A stretch of DNA of 60,734 nucleotides from JBBDWK01 sp040902885 (GTDB lineage Bacteria > Acidobacteriota > Terriglobia > Bryobacterales > Bryobacteraceae), in the NCBI GenBank assembly GCA_040902885.1, contig JBBDWK010000109.1, positions 1 to 60,734 on the forward strand, written 5' to 3'. Position numbers and translations under genes: made by a program. Shown here piece after piece: positions 1 through 9,182 of the stretch; positions within the stretch are counted from its first letter, which is position 1, and every line of letters starts with the position of its first letter. A model generated the notes under the pieces. The model had not been told where the DNA came from. It saw only the letters and a list, made by a program, of their open reading frames with translations, and made no database searches.

Positions 1-69
1 ACCCGATAGTAGTCTATCCTCCCAGGTCGCCGGGTTCAAGCCCCCCAAGACTTCTGCAGCAGGAAGCAG

Positions 70-99
70 TTGACGCGCCAGGATGGGCCAGGATACACT
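70..99 (+). promoter_or_regulatory. possible sigma70-type promoter for the DUF4038 gene
   Basis: A TTGACG hexamer at 70-75 and a TACACT hexamer at 94-99 are separated by 18 bases, close to the bacterial housekeeping consensus. A second -10-like TATACT lies at 99-104 but would be too far from the -35. The predicted transcript start near 106 would leave a leader of about 165 bases before the chosen start codon. This is pattern matching only. Confidence 0.3.
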
Positions 100-271
100 A
101 TACTGGCCTAACCGATTAGATATCGTGATTTTGCTTGCCGGGCATTGTAGGACAATTACCGCGCAGTCGTGTTTCCGGGAAATCGGTGCAGGGCCGGCCG
201 GCATGTTCGCATGGGCGCTTTTCAGCAACCCACGGCGTCTGGCACAACTACGAATGCCAGGCTTGCCAAGA

Positions 272-1894
272 ATGGGAGAATCTGTCGTCGTGCGGTTTGT
301 TCGGGGAATTCCATTGGCTCTGGCGTTGCTCATTGCCGCGTCAAGCCTCCGGGCCGAAGACGAGGTCAAGCGGTTCGAAGTCTTCGAAGCCTCTTTTGAA
401 GCAAAGGCGGGACAGGAGAATCCCTACACCGAGATCTCCGCCGAAGCACAATTCACGCGCCCTGACGGCAGCGTCTGGACGGTTCCCCTGTTTTGGAATG
501 GAGACCGGAGCTGGAAGGTCCGAGTGAGCCCGGACGTCGAAGGGCCTTGGACGTTCGTCGTACGTTCTGCCGAACCGTCGTTAAATGGACAAAGCGGCGG
601 GTTCGTCTGTTTGCGGTCATCGTCACGCGGCGGCATCCGGCCCATGACGGGGCGGCCTTACCATTTCCAGTATCAGGACGGCACGCCGATGTGGTGGTTC
701 GGCGATACTGCCTGGCGAGCGTTCAGCGCAGACATGAGCGAGCATCTCGACCGCACGAGCGTTCAGCGTTACGTCGAAGTGCGCGCCCGGCAGGGGTTCA
801 ACTATATACACGTCGACGTCACCGGCACCGGCGGCGTCGCGGCCGGGGAGAACGAAGAAAGTCCAATGTTCTTCGATCTGCCCGGCGAGAAGCTGAACGC
901 ATACTATTTTCGCGAAGTGGACGCGCGGCTCCGCTTCATGAACGCGCGGGGCATCACGGTCGGGTTGGTTCTGGCCTGGGGACGCGGTTATCCGTCCTGG
1001 AGGACGTTTGCGTCCGATGAAGCGCGCTTCCGCTATACCCGCTACATCGCGGCCCGCTACGCGGCGTTCAATGTGATCTTCATCGTGGCAGGCGAGCATG
1101 GCTACATGTTGGATCGCGTCGCTTTATGGGACGAGTTGGGGCGTTTGCTGGCGCGGACAGATCCGCACGAGCGAATGATCGGGATCCACGCCGGTCCAGG
1201 AGCGACAGATTCTTCGGAGGCGTTTGCCGATGCAGACTGGTGTTCCTTCGGCGATTACATGCAGAAATACCTGGCTCCAGCCAACGAGGAGGCGACGGAT
1301 CGAAACCGGGACGAGCTGCGAGCCGCCTTCCTCGCCACTCGATCTCATGGCAAACCGATCGTCCACGCCGAATACGCGTATTTCCAGCGAGACCGAGATG
1401 GGGACGGCCGGGTCGACAAGCAGCATTCCCACACCAGGACCAGCTTTCGCCGGATCTCCTGGGCCCTTGCCATGACGGGAGGCTACTTCGTCACCGGTTT
1501 TGGAACGACATACTACGGTGGCTGGCGGGATCCTCACAGATTCGACGTAGACCACCCCGCGTACGACGAAGCCGAGGAAGACCTTATTCGCATCAAAAAT
1601 CTCTTCACTTCCTTGAAATGGTGGGAGCTGGAAGTGCAGGACCGTCTGTTGTCCGGACCGCCGGGCGGTTATCGCTATTGCCTGGCTGATCCGGGCGGCG
1701 TCTATGTAGTCTATACTTCGGGCGTCACTTCGAGTCGAATTGATCTCGAACCAGGCTCCTACAGCCTGCGGCGGTATGACACGAGGACGGGAGAGGTTTC
1801 CGATATCGGAACGTTCACTGGCGCCAAGTCGATTCAGCTCGACGCGCCCGACGCTCAGGACTGGGTTTTCCTTATGGAACGCCGGGAGAAATGA
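272..1894 (+). CDS. secreted DUF5060/DUF4038 (apiosidase-like) glycoside hydrolase-type protein
   Basis: The protein begins with a signal peptide (hydrophobic stretch followed by SSLRA-ED), then a beta-rich DUF5060-type domain over roughly residues 30-115, in which the pattern WTVPLFWNGDRSWKVR is typical. A DUF4038 (apiosidase-like) TIM-barrel follows over about 125-460, opening with the recognisable WWFGDTAWRAF. The C-terminal 80 residues resemble the putative collagen-binding domain found at the end of this family. Family members are secreted glycosidases acting on plant or microbial polysaccharides; the substrate here is unknown. The reading frame is open from 83, but I start at 272 (or GTG 290, preceded by GGGAG) because only then does the signal peptide sit at the N-terminus. 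It lies 57 bases upstream of the CehA/McbA-type gene on the same strand, so the two may be co-transcribed. Confidence 0.8.
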   Translation: MGESVVVRFVRGIPLALALLIAASSLRAEDEVKRFEVFEASFEAKAGQENPYTEISAEAQFTRPDGSVWTVPLFWNGDRSWKVRVSPDVEGPWTFVVRSAEPSLNGQSGGFVCLRSSSRGGIRPMTGRPYHFQYQDGTPMWWFGDTAWRAFSADMSEHLDRTSVQRYVEVRARQGFNYIHVDVTGTGGVAAGENEESPMFFDLPGEKLNAYYFREVDARLRFMNARGITVGLVLAWGRGYPSWRTFASDEARFRYTRYIAARYAAFNVIFIVAGEHGYMLDRVALWDELGRLLARTDPHERMIGIHAGPGATDSSEAFADADWCSFGDYMQKYLAPANEEATDRNRDELRAAFLATRSHGKPIVHAEYAYFQRDRDGDGRVDKQHSHTRTSFRRISWALAMTGGYFVTGFGTTYYGGWRDPHRFDVDHPAYDEAEEDLIRIKNLFTSLKWWELEVQDRLLSGPPGGYRYCLADPGGVYVVYTSGVTSSRIDLEPGSYSLRRYDTRTGEVSDIGTFTGAKSIQLDAPDAQDWVFLMERREK

Positions 1895-1951
1895 TCGCGC
1901 TGCAAGCCGCCGGGATGCAGCCTGCTTGTACCAGGACAGGACTACATAGTT

Positions 1952-3505
1952 ATGAGACGCGCTTTGGCCCTTCGGCTCGGCTTTATTCTTTGCCTAAGCA
2001 TCCTCTCGACTCTGTTGCGCGATCAAGGCATCACCGCGGCTGGGCCGCCTGTCGACCCTGATCCCGACGAGCGATTTGTTACGGCATCCGGTCAACCCGT
2101 AGGAACCCTCTCTCTAGAGGTAATCGAGGGGCGCTCGGGCATCCACTTACCCTCGCGCCTCTATTTTGCCCATGCCGATGGCCGCAGCGAACCGCCGACG
2201 GTCGGGCGCTTCCAGAACTTTCTCGTCACCGCATCGGGTCGCGAGGTAAAAACGCTTCCGGTGGGTGAATACGATGTCTATATCTCCCGTGGTACTGAGT
2301 ATACGCTCGATCATCAGAGAGTCCAGATCGAAAGAGATAAAACGACCTATCTTACAAGCACTCTCGAACGGGCCATCGACACGGCTGGTTTCATCTCTTC
2401 AGACTTTCACTTACACCTGATGTTCGCCATGCGCGATGGCGCGATGGTTACCGCCGCCGAGGGTATCGATCTACTTACGGCCACGGACCACAATATCCTT
2501 AAGGACTACGAACCTTACATCCGAGAGCTTAAGATCGAGCGCTTCATGAAGTCCGCCGTGGGAATCGAGGTCGACACCAGTTTCGGCCACTTCAACAGTT
2601 TCCCGGTCGGACTCAATTCTTGGGACGATATCACCTATCGAAAGGCCATCCGTACGCCCGGAGAGTTGTTACGTCTGCTGCGTCAGAATCCAGGTGATGA
2701 AATCACACAAATCAATCATCCGCGCGGGCGAAACGAGTCAAACCCAACCACTTCGTATTTCGACGGCCGACTGAACCGCGAGACCACGGAAATCGAATAT
2801 CCATACTTCGAAGCGGGTTTCGACCAGGTCGAGATCTTCAACGCGCTCGCCGACAGCCCGCGAGTCGGCGATAACTCACCCGATCGCATCGGTCGTATCC
2901 CACTTGTGGATCAAAAGCTGAAGGACTGGTACAGCCTGCTGAACCGAGGCCTTCTCATAGCCGGTGTGGGCAATACCGACTCGCACCTGTATCCGAAGGA
3001 TTTGCCAGGCTACCCACGGAACTACGTGGCATCGGAAACGGACAACCCCTGGGAGATCGACCCTGCTAAAGTCGTCAATGCCCTCAAGAACCGTGCCTCA
3101 ACGGCGTCGTTGGGACCTTTCATCGAATTCACTGCAAACGGGGCCCGCGTCGGATCCATCATCACCGACCTGGACCGGTCCGTTAACCTTAGTGTAAAAG
3201 TACAGGCAGCGCCGTGGATTCCTGTGGACAAGATCGAGATTGTGTCGAACGGCAAAGTCATCGATACGTTCCCAGTCACCGACGTCAATCCTAAAGAACG
3301 TGTTCGTTTCGCCAAGGAAGTCATTAGGAAGCCCACCAGTGACGCCTGGTACCTAGTCCTTGCAACGTCGGAGCGGCCTTGGCAGAAACCGTTCGAGAAG
3401 TTCAGTTCTTTCTCGTTCACGAACCCCATCTTTGTCGACGTCGATGGCAATGGCTACTTCGATCCTCCAAACGGCGGTTACCAATACAAGCCGAAAGACG
3501 ACTGA
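1952..3505 (+). CDS. CehA/McbA family (PHP-like) metallohydrolase, secreted
   Basis: This 517-residue protein has an N-terminal signal or anchor segment, a beta domain over about 45-145, and a PHP-like metal-dependent hydrolase domain. The metal-binding signatures are visible in order: DFHLHL near 151, ATDHN near 176, GIEVDTSFGHFN near 205, QINHPRG near 251 and GNTDSHL near 336. These are the hallmarks of the CehA/McbA family, named after carbaryl hydrolase; most members have no known substrate. A C-terminal beta region (from about 380) probably forms a separate domain. A purine-rich AGGACAGGA lies just ahead of the ATG. It follows the DUF4038 gene closely and may be in the same transcript, which would suggest a joint role in breaking down an extracellular substrate. 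Family is clear; substrate is not. Confidence 0.82.
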   Translation: MRRALALRLGFILCLSILSTLLRDQGITAAGPPVDPDPDERFVTASGQPVGTLSLEVIEGRSGIHLPSRLYFAHADGRSEPPTVGRFQNFLVTASGREVKTLPVGEYDVYISRGTEYTLDHQRVQIERDKTTYLTSTLERAIDTAGFISSDFHLHLMFAMRDGAMVTAAEGIDLLTATDHNILKDYEPYIRELKIERFMKSAVGIEVDTSFGHFNSFPVGLNSWDDITYRKAIRTPGELLRLLRQNPGDEITQINHPRGRNESNPTTSYFDGRLNRETTEIEYPYFEAGFDQVEIFNALADSPRVGDNSPDRIGRIPLVDQKLKDWYSLLNRGLLIAGVGNTDSHLYPKDLPGYPRNYVASETDNPWEIDPAKVVNALKNRASTASLGPFIEFTANGARVGSIITDLDRSVNLSVKVQAAPWIPVDKIEIVSNGKVIDTFPVTDVNPKERVRFAKEVIRKPTSDAWYLVLATSERPWQKPFEKFSSFSFTNPIFVDVDGNGYFDPPNGGYQYKPKDD

Positions 3506-3631
3506 GGAACTTGCAGCGACCCGCGCGGGCGGACCTCGTGAGAAGCAGCGTATGCCGGGCCACAAGTCTCCCGAAAGCTGTTTTGCACACTACCTTTCGC
3601 CTATCGGCTACGGCGAGCGTCTCCTACTGCG

Positions 3632-4495
3632 TCATTGCGCCCGCTTCGCGTGAATCGCGCGGGCGTCTTCGGCGGTCTGGGCCGCCTGGCGTGCCGTCAT
3701 CACGACTTGCCGGCTCCCTGCGTTTCGCGACTGCAGCCCGCGGGCCTCTTCATAGAGTTGTTCGGCACGGCGCATTGTCTCTGCCGCATCGCGATCCGCG
3801 CCCGCAGCCCGTGCGATCTGTATTGCGTTCAGCGCCTGGTACAGAGCCAGCACTGCTTCGTATTGATCCATGGAGAGCTTCTCTCCGGAAGCGGCCTCCA
3901 CCGCGTCGCCGGAAGGTTGCATGTATGTGTAATGTCCTCGCGGCAGCAATTCCGTCTTCGCGACTACCTCTTCGACTCTGCCGACCGTATCCGGGCGAAT
4001 GATGTTTTCCATAACAACTACATCGCTGGGCTGAGTGACCGCAAAGTATGGCTCGGCGGTGACGAACAGGGCAAAGGACTGAAGCTCGCAAGACGTTTTC
4101 AGTTTTCCTTCGCTATTGGCGTCGAGGACGACTTCGCCGAGGTTGGAGGGTCTACCCTCAGGCGAAATAGCCCACAGCACGTACGTCAGGTATTCACGCC
4201 CGAAACGGCTCGGCGCAGGAAGCCGCTCGATCTTCGCTTCGATCTCCACTGCGCCGCGGCGGCTTTCGACCTTCACCTCGCCCCGCGCGTCGGGCACTAG
4301 TACGGTTCCTCTCAAATCCACTTTCGTTGGCACACTGCGATGTCCATAGTTCACTGCCTTTACGGTTCGCTGAACGACTTCGACCCGATAGATTGGCTGC
4401 GGATGACTGTCAACGTCCCTGCTGGTGCTTTGGCCCGCAGTCGCAACTTGCAGTAGCATCAGCACACTTAAGAAGGTTCGGTAGGTATGTAGCAT
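3632..4495 (-). CDS. secreted protein of unknown function with helical C-terminus
   Basis: A 287-residue protein with a clear signal peptide (LSVLMLLQVATA-GQS). Residues 35-150 look like a beta-rich, immunoglobulin-like domain containing the segment RFGREYLTYVLWAISPEGR, which I associate with secreted proteins of Acidobacteria. Residues 200-285 are strongly helical, with repeated alanine-rich heptads (EAVLALYQALNAIQIARAAG and ARQAAQTAEDARAIHAKR) resembling the DUF4398-type helical module. No catalytic motif is visible. A role in the periplasm or outer membrane is inferred from the signal peptide only. It is convergent with the CehA/McbA-type gene and divergent from the permease, so it is probably transcribed alone. 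Confidence 0.65.
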   Translation of the reverse strand: MLHTYRTFLSVLMLLQVATAGQSTSRDVDSHPQPIYRVEVVQRTVKAVNYGHRSVPTKVDLRGTVLVPDARGEVKVESRRGAVEIEAKIERLPAPSRFGREYLTYVLWAISPEGRPSNLGEVVLDANSEGKLKTSCELQSFALFVTAEPYFAVTQPSDVVVMENIIRPDTVGRVEEVVAKTELLPRGHYTYMQPSGDAVEAASGEKLSMDQYEAVLALYQALNAIQIARAAGADRDAAETMRRAEQLYEEARGLQSRNAGSRQVVMTARQAAQTAEDARAIHAKRAQ

Positions 4496-4644
4496 ACACT
4501 CCCCCTAGGCCGCCACGTGCACGCAGAGTGCCATACAGGCTGCATGTCCGATCCTTCACAGATATCACGAGCGCCCGCGGCAGCATTATCGTCCTGCAAA
4601 CCGACCGGAGCTGGCTGACGGTTTCTGGTACTATAGCCGTCCGT

Positions 4645-6054
4645 ATGTCGAACCTCGTCCGCGGCCTGACGCTGAGCTCGGCCGCTTCGCTGAATATAGC
4701 GAACATGATCGGCACCGGTGTGTTCTTAAAGGCCCGGGTGATGACGTGCAACGTAGATTCTCCGGTGGTGGTGCTGGCCGTGTGGCTGGCTGCTGGGTTG
4801 CTGGTACTCGCTGGTGCGCTCTGTTACGCGGAACTGGCTGCGATGCGTCCACGGACCGGGGGCGAATACGTTTTCATTAGCGAAACCTATGGGAGAACGG
4901 CAGGATTCTTGTGGGGCTGGGCGTACACGGGCATCACGCGGCCGGCTTCCCTTGCCGCGCAATCGGTCGCGACCGCGATTTTCCTAAATATCGTATTGAG
5001 TGGCGCGATCAAAGATCATCTAATTCTGATTTCGGTAACAGCGATTCTGATCGCCACTTTGATCAACTCCGTTTCCGTGAAGGCGACTGGATCGGTTGCG
5101 ACGCTGTTCACGGTCCTCAAGGTGCTGATCGTGCTCGTGGTAGGCGTTTGCGCGTTCTTCTTTTCTCGCGGCGACTGGCTTCATTACGCGCTTTCAGGCG
5201 CAGCCGGTGATTGCGAGGCCGTGCCGGCATCCACACGAGGCGGGTCGGCCGGGATTGGTGCGGCGATGATTGCAGCGCTCTGGGGCTACCAGGGCTGGGC
5301 GCTGTTCGCGCCGATGGCTGGTGAGGTGCGCGATCCGCAGCGGAATATACCGCGAGCCTTCGTGCTGGCAGTGGTGACAGTGGCCACGCTGTACCTGTTC
5401 GCGAATGCCTCCTACTTTTATGCGCTGACCCCGTCGGAAGTGGCTTCCGTGCCGGTGTCCTCCTCAGTGGCGACCGAGACGCTGACTCGAGTCTTCGGCG
5501 CGACAGCGGCAGCTCTGATGGCTGCGGGCATGCTGATCTCATCGTTTGGCGCACTGCAGACCGGCATGGCGCCGGCGATGAGGGTACCGTACGCCATGGC
5601 AAAAGACGGGCTATACTTTGGGTTTCTGAAGCGCCTTTCCACGACGGGCGTACCAGTGCGCGCCGGGTTCTTCACTGCGGCGCTTGCCTCCTTACTCGCG
5701 CTAACCGGCAACTACGACCGGTTGACCGACTACGCCGTGTTTTCATTGTGGCTGTTCTACGGTCTGACTGCTTCGTGCCTGATCGCCCTGCGAAGAAAGC
5801 AACCGGATGCGCCGCGTCCCTACCGCGTGCACGCGTATCCTCTCGTGCCGGTAGCTTTTTGTTTGGTCACATTGGTACTGTTGGTCAACACGGTGTATAC
5901 ACAGCCGGCACAGTCGATGGCGGGTCTTGGGATTATAGCGACCGGCTTGCCATTTTATTGGTACTGGACGCGAAAAAGGTGTCAAGAAGACGAGGACGAC
6001 AAAAAGCACGGTGTCGGCCGCGGTCCGACTGGCACCGAGCCACGAAGGCTTTGA
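4645..6054 (+). CDS. APC superfamily amino acid permease
   Basis: The protein from ATG 4645 is 469 residues with about twelve hydrophobic helices, the usual size for the amino acid-polyamine-organocation family. The first helix contains the ligand-binding GTGVF motif (NMIGTGVFLK, near residue 20). The signatures YAELAAMRPRTGGEYVF in helix 2 and GWALFAPMAGEVRDPQRNIP after helix 6 are typical of the LAT/SteT-like branch, which imports or exchanges neutral amino acids; the exact substrate cannot be read. The open frame extends back to 4327, but the conserved N-terminus starts at 4645. A TGGTACTAT sequence resembling an extended -10 lies at 4627-4634, so the transcript may have almost no leader. 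Confidence 0.88.
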   Translation: MSNLVRGLTLSSAASLNIANMIGTGVFLKARVMTCNVDSPVVVLAVWLAAGLLVLAGALCYAELAAMRPRTGGEYVFISETYGRTAGFLWGWAYTGITRPASLAAQSVATAIFLNIVLSGAIKDHLILISVTAILIATLINSVSVKATGSVATLFTVLKVLIVLVVGVCAFFFSRGDWLHYALSGAAGDCEAVPASTRGGSAGIGAAMIAALWGYQGWALFAPMAGEVRDPQRNIPRAFVLAVVTVATLYLFANASYFYALTPSEVASVPVSSSVATETLTRVFGATAAALMAAGMLISSFGALQTGMAPAMRVPYAMAKDGLYFGFLKRLSTTGVPVRAGFFTAALASLLALTGNYDRLTDYAVFSLWLFYGLTASCLIALRRKQPDAPRPYRVHAYPLVPVAFCLVTLVLLVNTVYTQPAQSMAGLGIIATGLPFYWYWTRKRCQEDEDDKKHGVGRGPTGTEPRRL

Positions 6055-6139
6055 GCTTTCCGTGGACTCCGCGATCGTGAGTACCGGGCAGGGCCAAGGC
6101 CATCGGAATCACATAGCGCCGCCGTTACCTGGATCGGCA

Positions 6140-8779
6140 TCAGCCTTCGTCGCGCAGCGTCGTCACAGGATCGACGCGTGCCGCCCGGCTGGCCGGAAGG
6201 AATCCCGCGAGCAGGCCGACCACCATCATCGAAACGCACGCGACGGTGAGCGCGAGAGGATCGAGCGGCGACACTTCGAACAAAAGGCTTTTCATGACTC
6301 TGGTCAGCGCAAAAGCTCCGGCCATTCCCAGCGCAAGTCCCACGGCGATCATGGACAGCGCGTTCCGCAAGACGTGCGAGAGCACATCGCGCGGCCGTGC
6401 GCCCAAGGCCATGCGGATGCCGATCTCCCGGCGCTGCTGCGTCACCGAGTGGGAGAGCACGCCGTAGAGGCCAAGTGCGGCGAGGAGGGCGGCGACGGAG
6501 GCGAAGACGCCGATGAGCCAAGCCGACCGGCTTGCGCCCGAGAGCGTGCGCTCCCGGACCTGCTGCATCGTGGCGATCTCTCCGAGCGGCAGGTTGGGAT
6601 CAATCTGCCTGACAGCCTCGCGGATGCCGGGCATGACGGAGGCAGGTTCGGCCTGGGTGCGGACCATGAGCTTGACCTGCGGGTTCGGAACCTGCGCCAA
6701 GGGAACATAGACGACGGGCGGGTCGGGGACGCCGGGGGCGGCGACGCGTTCGCTGCGGATGATGCCAACAATTTCAACGTCCGCCGGCGAGGTTCCTTTC
6801 GCTATGTAGCGGGGACAGTGCAGACGGACTGCCTGGCCGACAGGATCCTTCATGCCGGCGACCTCCGCCAGGCGCGCGGCCAGAGCTTCGTTGATAACGA
6901 CGACGCCCGGGGCGCCGGCGCGGTCCCGTCTTGTGATGCCACGCCCGGCCAGCAAGGGAATTCCGAGCGTGTTGAAGTAACCGGGGTCGACACGCTTGAA
7001 GCGGACATTCACCATTTCCTTGACACCAACGACTTGCAGGCCCTCTCCATTACCAATCCACCGGAGAGGCAAGTGCGTCGAGAACCCCGCCTGTGCGACT
7101 CCCGGCGCGGCTTGAAGCCGCTCCGCGACCGACTCGTAAAAGTGAACGGCCCTCTCGGGCGCCCGATAGGTGTGCAAGGGAAGGTCCACGGACATGGTGA
7201 TGACGTTCTCGATTCGCACGCCGGTCTCGAGCTGCTGGAGGTTGAGCAGGCTCCGGAAAAGGAGACCGGCGCCACAGACCAGCACGAGAGAGAGCGAGAC
7301 TTCGCCGATGACGATGGCGCGCCGAACGCCGTCATGCGCGCCGGAGGAGCCGCGTGTGGATTGATTCAAGGACTGCGAGAGATTGCCGAAGGAAGTTTGC
7401 AGGGATGGCAGCGCGCCGACGAGCAAGGCGACTCCCAGGGCGACGCCAGCGGCGAACGCGAGCGCACGGAAGTCGAGGTTGACGTCGGCGGTGTACGGGA
7501 GCGACTGCGACAGGAACGGGGTCGCGGCGCGGATCAGAAGGTGTGCGACGGTGACGCCCGCTGCGCCCCCCAGGAGGCACAGGACCAGGCTCTCGGTGAG
7601 CAACTGCGCGGCCAGGCGGCCCCGGCCGGCGCCGAGAGCGGCCCGGACAGCCAGCTCTTTCTTGCGCGCGGCGCCTCTGGCGAGCAGCAGGTTTGCGACG
7701 TTTGCACAGGCGATCAGCAGGACGAGGGCGACGGCTCCGAAGGCGACGGAGATCGACCGGCGGAGATTGTCGCCGACGAGCAGACGGTCCAAAGCTTCGA
7801 CCACGACCGTCCATTTACGTTTGTAGATGGGCGTGACCTCCGTCAGCGCGGCGTCGATGGCCTGCATTTGTTCCCGGGCCTTCGCCAGGGTCGCGCCGTC
7901 GCGGAGACGCCCGTGGACCATCAGCCAGTGGGAGCTGCGCAAGTATTGGTCGGGCGTGAAGACGAGGGGCTTCCAGAACTCGGCCGGGTCACGATCGAAA
8001 GCGCCGGGCGAGAGGACGCCGATGATTTGATGCGCTTCGCCGTCGAGGACCGGCCGTAGACGCAAGATATCGGGATCGCCGCCGAAGTAAGTTTGCCAGG
8101 CGGCGTGACTGAGGACGACAACCGGAGCTGCTCCCGGCTGGTCCTCTCGCGGCGTGAAGGTGCGCCCGAGGCGGGCGCTCGTGGCGAACACCTTGAAGTA
8201 TTCGGCGGTGACGGCCTTTCCGGACAGGCGCACCGGCTCGCCTTCACCGGTCAGCGCGGCCGAGATAGAGAGTTCCGCCGACAGCGCCTCAAAGACAGTG
8301 CCGAGACGCTTCCAATCGAGAAAGTCCAGAGTGCTGGTGCTGTTCGTAACCCCTGGCCTGGGAGCTTCCCAGACGCGCACGATGCGGTCGGGCTCGGGGA
8401 AGGGGAGGGGCTTGAGGAGGACGGCGTCGACCAGGCTGAACATGGCGACGTTGGCTCCAATGCCGAGCGCCAGCACGCCGGCGGCGACGGCGGTGAAGCC
8501 GGGGTCACGCATGAGCGAAGCCAGGCCGTAGCGGAAGTCGCGCAGCAGGATCTCAAGCCAACGGATACCGCGGCGGTCGCGATGTTCTTCTTTCATCGGT
8601 TCGATTCCTCCAAATCGGCGGCGAGCCGCCCGGCGGGCTTCCTCGGGCGACAGGCCGGCTGCTATAGCGTCTCTCTCGGCCAGCTCCAGGTGGGCGAGGA
8701 TCTCGTCTTCCAACTCCCGGTCGAGACGCCGTTTTCGGATCAAGGCCAGCAGGCCGGCCGCCGCGCGCCGAAGGGTCAC
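6140..8779 (-). CDS. ADOP family MacB/FtsX-like permease
   Basis: This 879-residue protein has the layout of the acidobacterial duplicated orphan permeases. An N-terminal cytoplasmic helical module (residues 15-60, with LDRELEDEILAHLELAERD and EEARRAARRRFGG) is followed by two copies of a MacB periplasmic core plus FtsX permease. The first transmembrane segment is near 97-118 (FTAVAAGVLALGIGANVAMF); the others cluster near 350-470 and 745-860. No ATPase is encoded next to it, hence 'orphan' permease. Such proteins are thought to act in export or mechanotransmission at the envelope, but the substrate is unknown. Its start overlaps the end of the PadR gene by 4 bases (ATGA), so the two are translationally coupled and PadR probably controls it. 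Confidence 0.9.
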   Translation of the reverse strand: MTLRRAAAGLLALIRKRRLDRELEDEILAHLELAERDAIAAGLSPEEARRAARRRFGGIEPMKEEHRDRRGIRWLEILLRDFRYGLASLMRDPGFTAVAAGVLALGIGANVAMFSLVDAVLLKPLPFPEPDRIVRVWEAPRPGVTNSTSTLDFLDWKRLGTVFEALSAELSISAALTGEGEPVRLSGKAVTAEYFKVFATSARLGRTFTPREDQPGAAPVVVLSHAAWQTYFGGDPDILRLRPVLDGEAHQIIGVLSPGAFDRDPAEFWKPLVFTPDQYLRSSHWLMVHGRLRDGATLAKAREQMQAIDAALTEVTPIYKRKWTVVVEALDRLLVGDNLRRSISVAFGAVALVLLIACANVANLLLARGAARKKELAVRAALGAGRGRLAAQLLTESLVLCLLGGAAGVTVAHLLIRAATPFLSQSLPYTADVNLDFRALAFAAGVALGVALLVGALPSLQTSFGNLSQSLNQSTRGSSGAHDGVRRAIVIGEVSLSLVLVCGAGLLFRSLLNLQQLETGVRIENVITMSVDLPLHTYRAPERAVHFYESVAERLQAAPGVAQAGFSTHLPLRWIGNGEGLQVVGVKEMVNVRFKRVDPGYFNTLGIPLLAGRGITRRDRAGAPGVVVINEALAARLAEVAGMKDPVGQAVRLHCPRYIAKGTSPADVEIVGIIRSERVAAPGVPDPPVVYVPLAQVPNPQVKLMVRTQAEPASVMPGIREAVRQIDPNLPLGEIATMQQVRERTLSGASRSAWLIGVFASVAALLAALGLYGVLSHSVTQQRREIGIRMALGARPRDVLSHVLRNALSMIAVGLALGMAGAFALTRVMKSLLFEVSPLDPLALTVACVSMMVVGLLAGFLPASRAARVDPVTTLRDEG

Positions 8780-9114
8780 GACGACGCCTCCAGAAAGCGG
8801 GCCACCAGGGCTGTGGCTTTCTCCCAGTTGGCCACCTCGACGCGGAGCTGCTTCCGCCCGGCCCTGGTCAGCGAGTAGAACTTGACCTTCCGGTTTGTCT
8901 CAGAGATTCCCCAATCCGTGCGAATCCAGCCTTCCTGCTGGAGGCGGATGAGAGCGGGATAGACGGAGCCCTGGCTCAATTGCAGGGCGTCGCCGGAGAC
9001 CTGCTCGATGCGCCGGGCGATGGCGTAGCCATGCATCGTGCCCATGGCTTCCAGGGTCTTCAGGACGAGGAGATCCAGCGTGCCGTACGGAACTTCTGTT
9101 TGTTGTTTCGACAT
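8776..9114 (-). CDS. PadR family transcriptional regulator
   Basis: A 112-residue winged-helix protein. The PadR fold is visible as TLDLLVLKTLEAMGTMHGYA (recognition domain start), the SQGSVYPALIRLQQEGWI winged-helix core near 45-65, and the wing WGISETNRKVKFYSLT. PadR proteins are usually repressors of transporters or detoxification genes that respond to small hydrophobic ligands. The gene overlaps the downstream ADOP permease by 4 bases. It sits 68 bases downstream of the TonB receptor gene; a TTGACA hexamer read on the minus strand (9163-9158) suggests it may also have its own promoter. The start codon is embedded in a perfect inverted repeat, described separately. Confidence 0.93.
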   Translation of the reverse strand: MSKQQTEVPYGTLDLLVLKTLEAMGTMHGYAIARRIEQVSGDALQLSQGSVYPALIRLQQEGWIRTDWGISETNRKVKFYSLTRAGRKQLRVEVANWEKATALVARFLEASS

Positions 9115-9128
9115 GTCGGCTTCCGACA
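9114..9128 (-). promoter_or_regulatory. inverted repeat at the PadR start codon
   Basis: TGTCGG-CTT-CCGACA is a perfect 6-bp inverted repeat with a 3-base loop. On the minus strand its last base pairs run directly into the ATG (CCGACATG) and the loop contributes to the only purine-rich stretch (GGAAG) that could act as ribosome-binding site. It could be an operator for autoregulation by PadR or an RNA hairpin that hides the start site. Confidence 0.45.
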
Positions 9129-9182
9129 GCTATATGGTCGGATATTCGCCGGCGTCATGTCAACTGAAGGGCGCGACTTAAA

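Noticed and set aside
1..73. A tRNA-like T-arm (GGTCGCCGGGTTCAAGCC) or the end of an upstream gene (open frame 2-73 ending in TGA)
   Set aside because: The T-stem pairs only at three positions and no acceptor or anticodon stem can be drawn; the open frame is too short at the window edge to be judged.
3506..3631. Terminator between the convergent CehA/McbA-type and secreted-protein genes
   Set aside because: Only weak GC hairpins without a T-run are visible.
6011..8059. Long plus-strand open frame (682 codons) opposite the ADOP permease
   Set aside because: Arginine/aspartate/glycine-rich antisense shadow of a clear ADOP gene; no domain and no leader.
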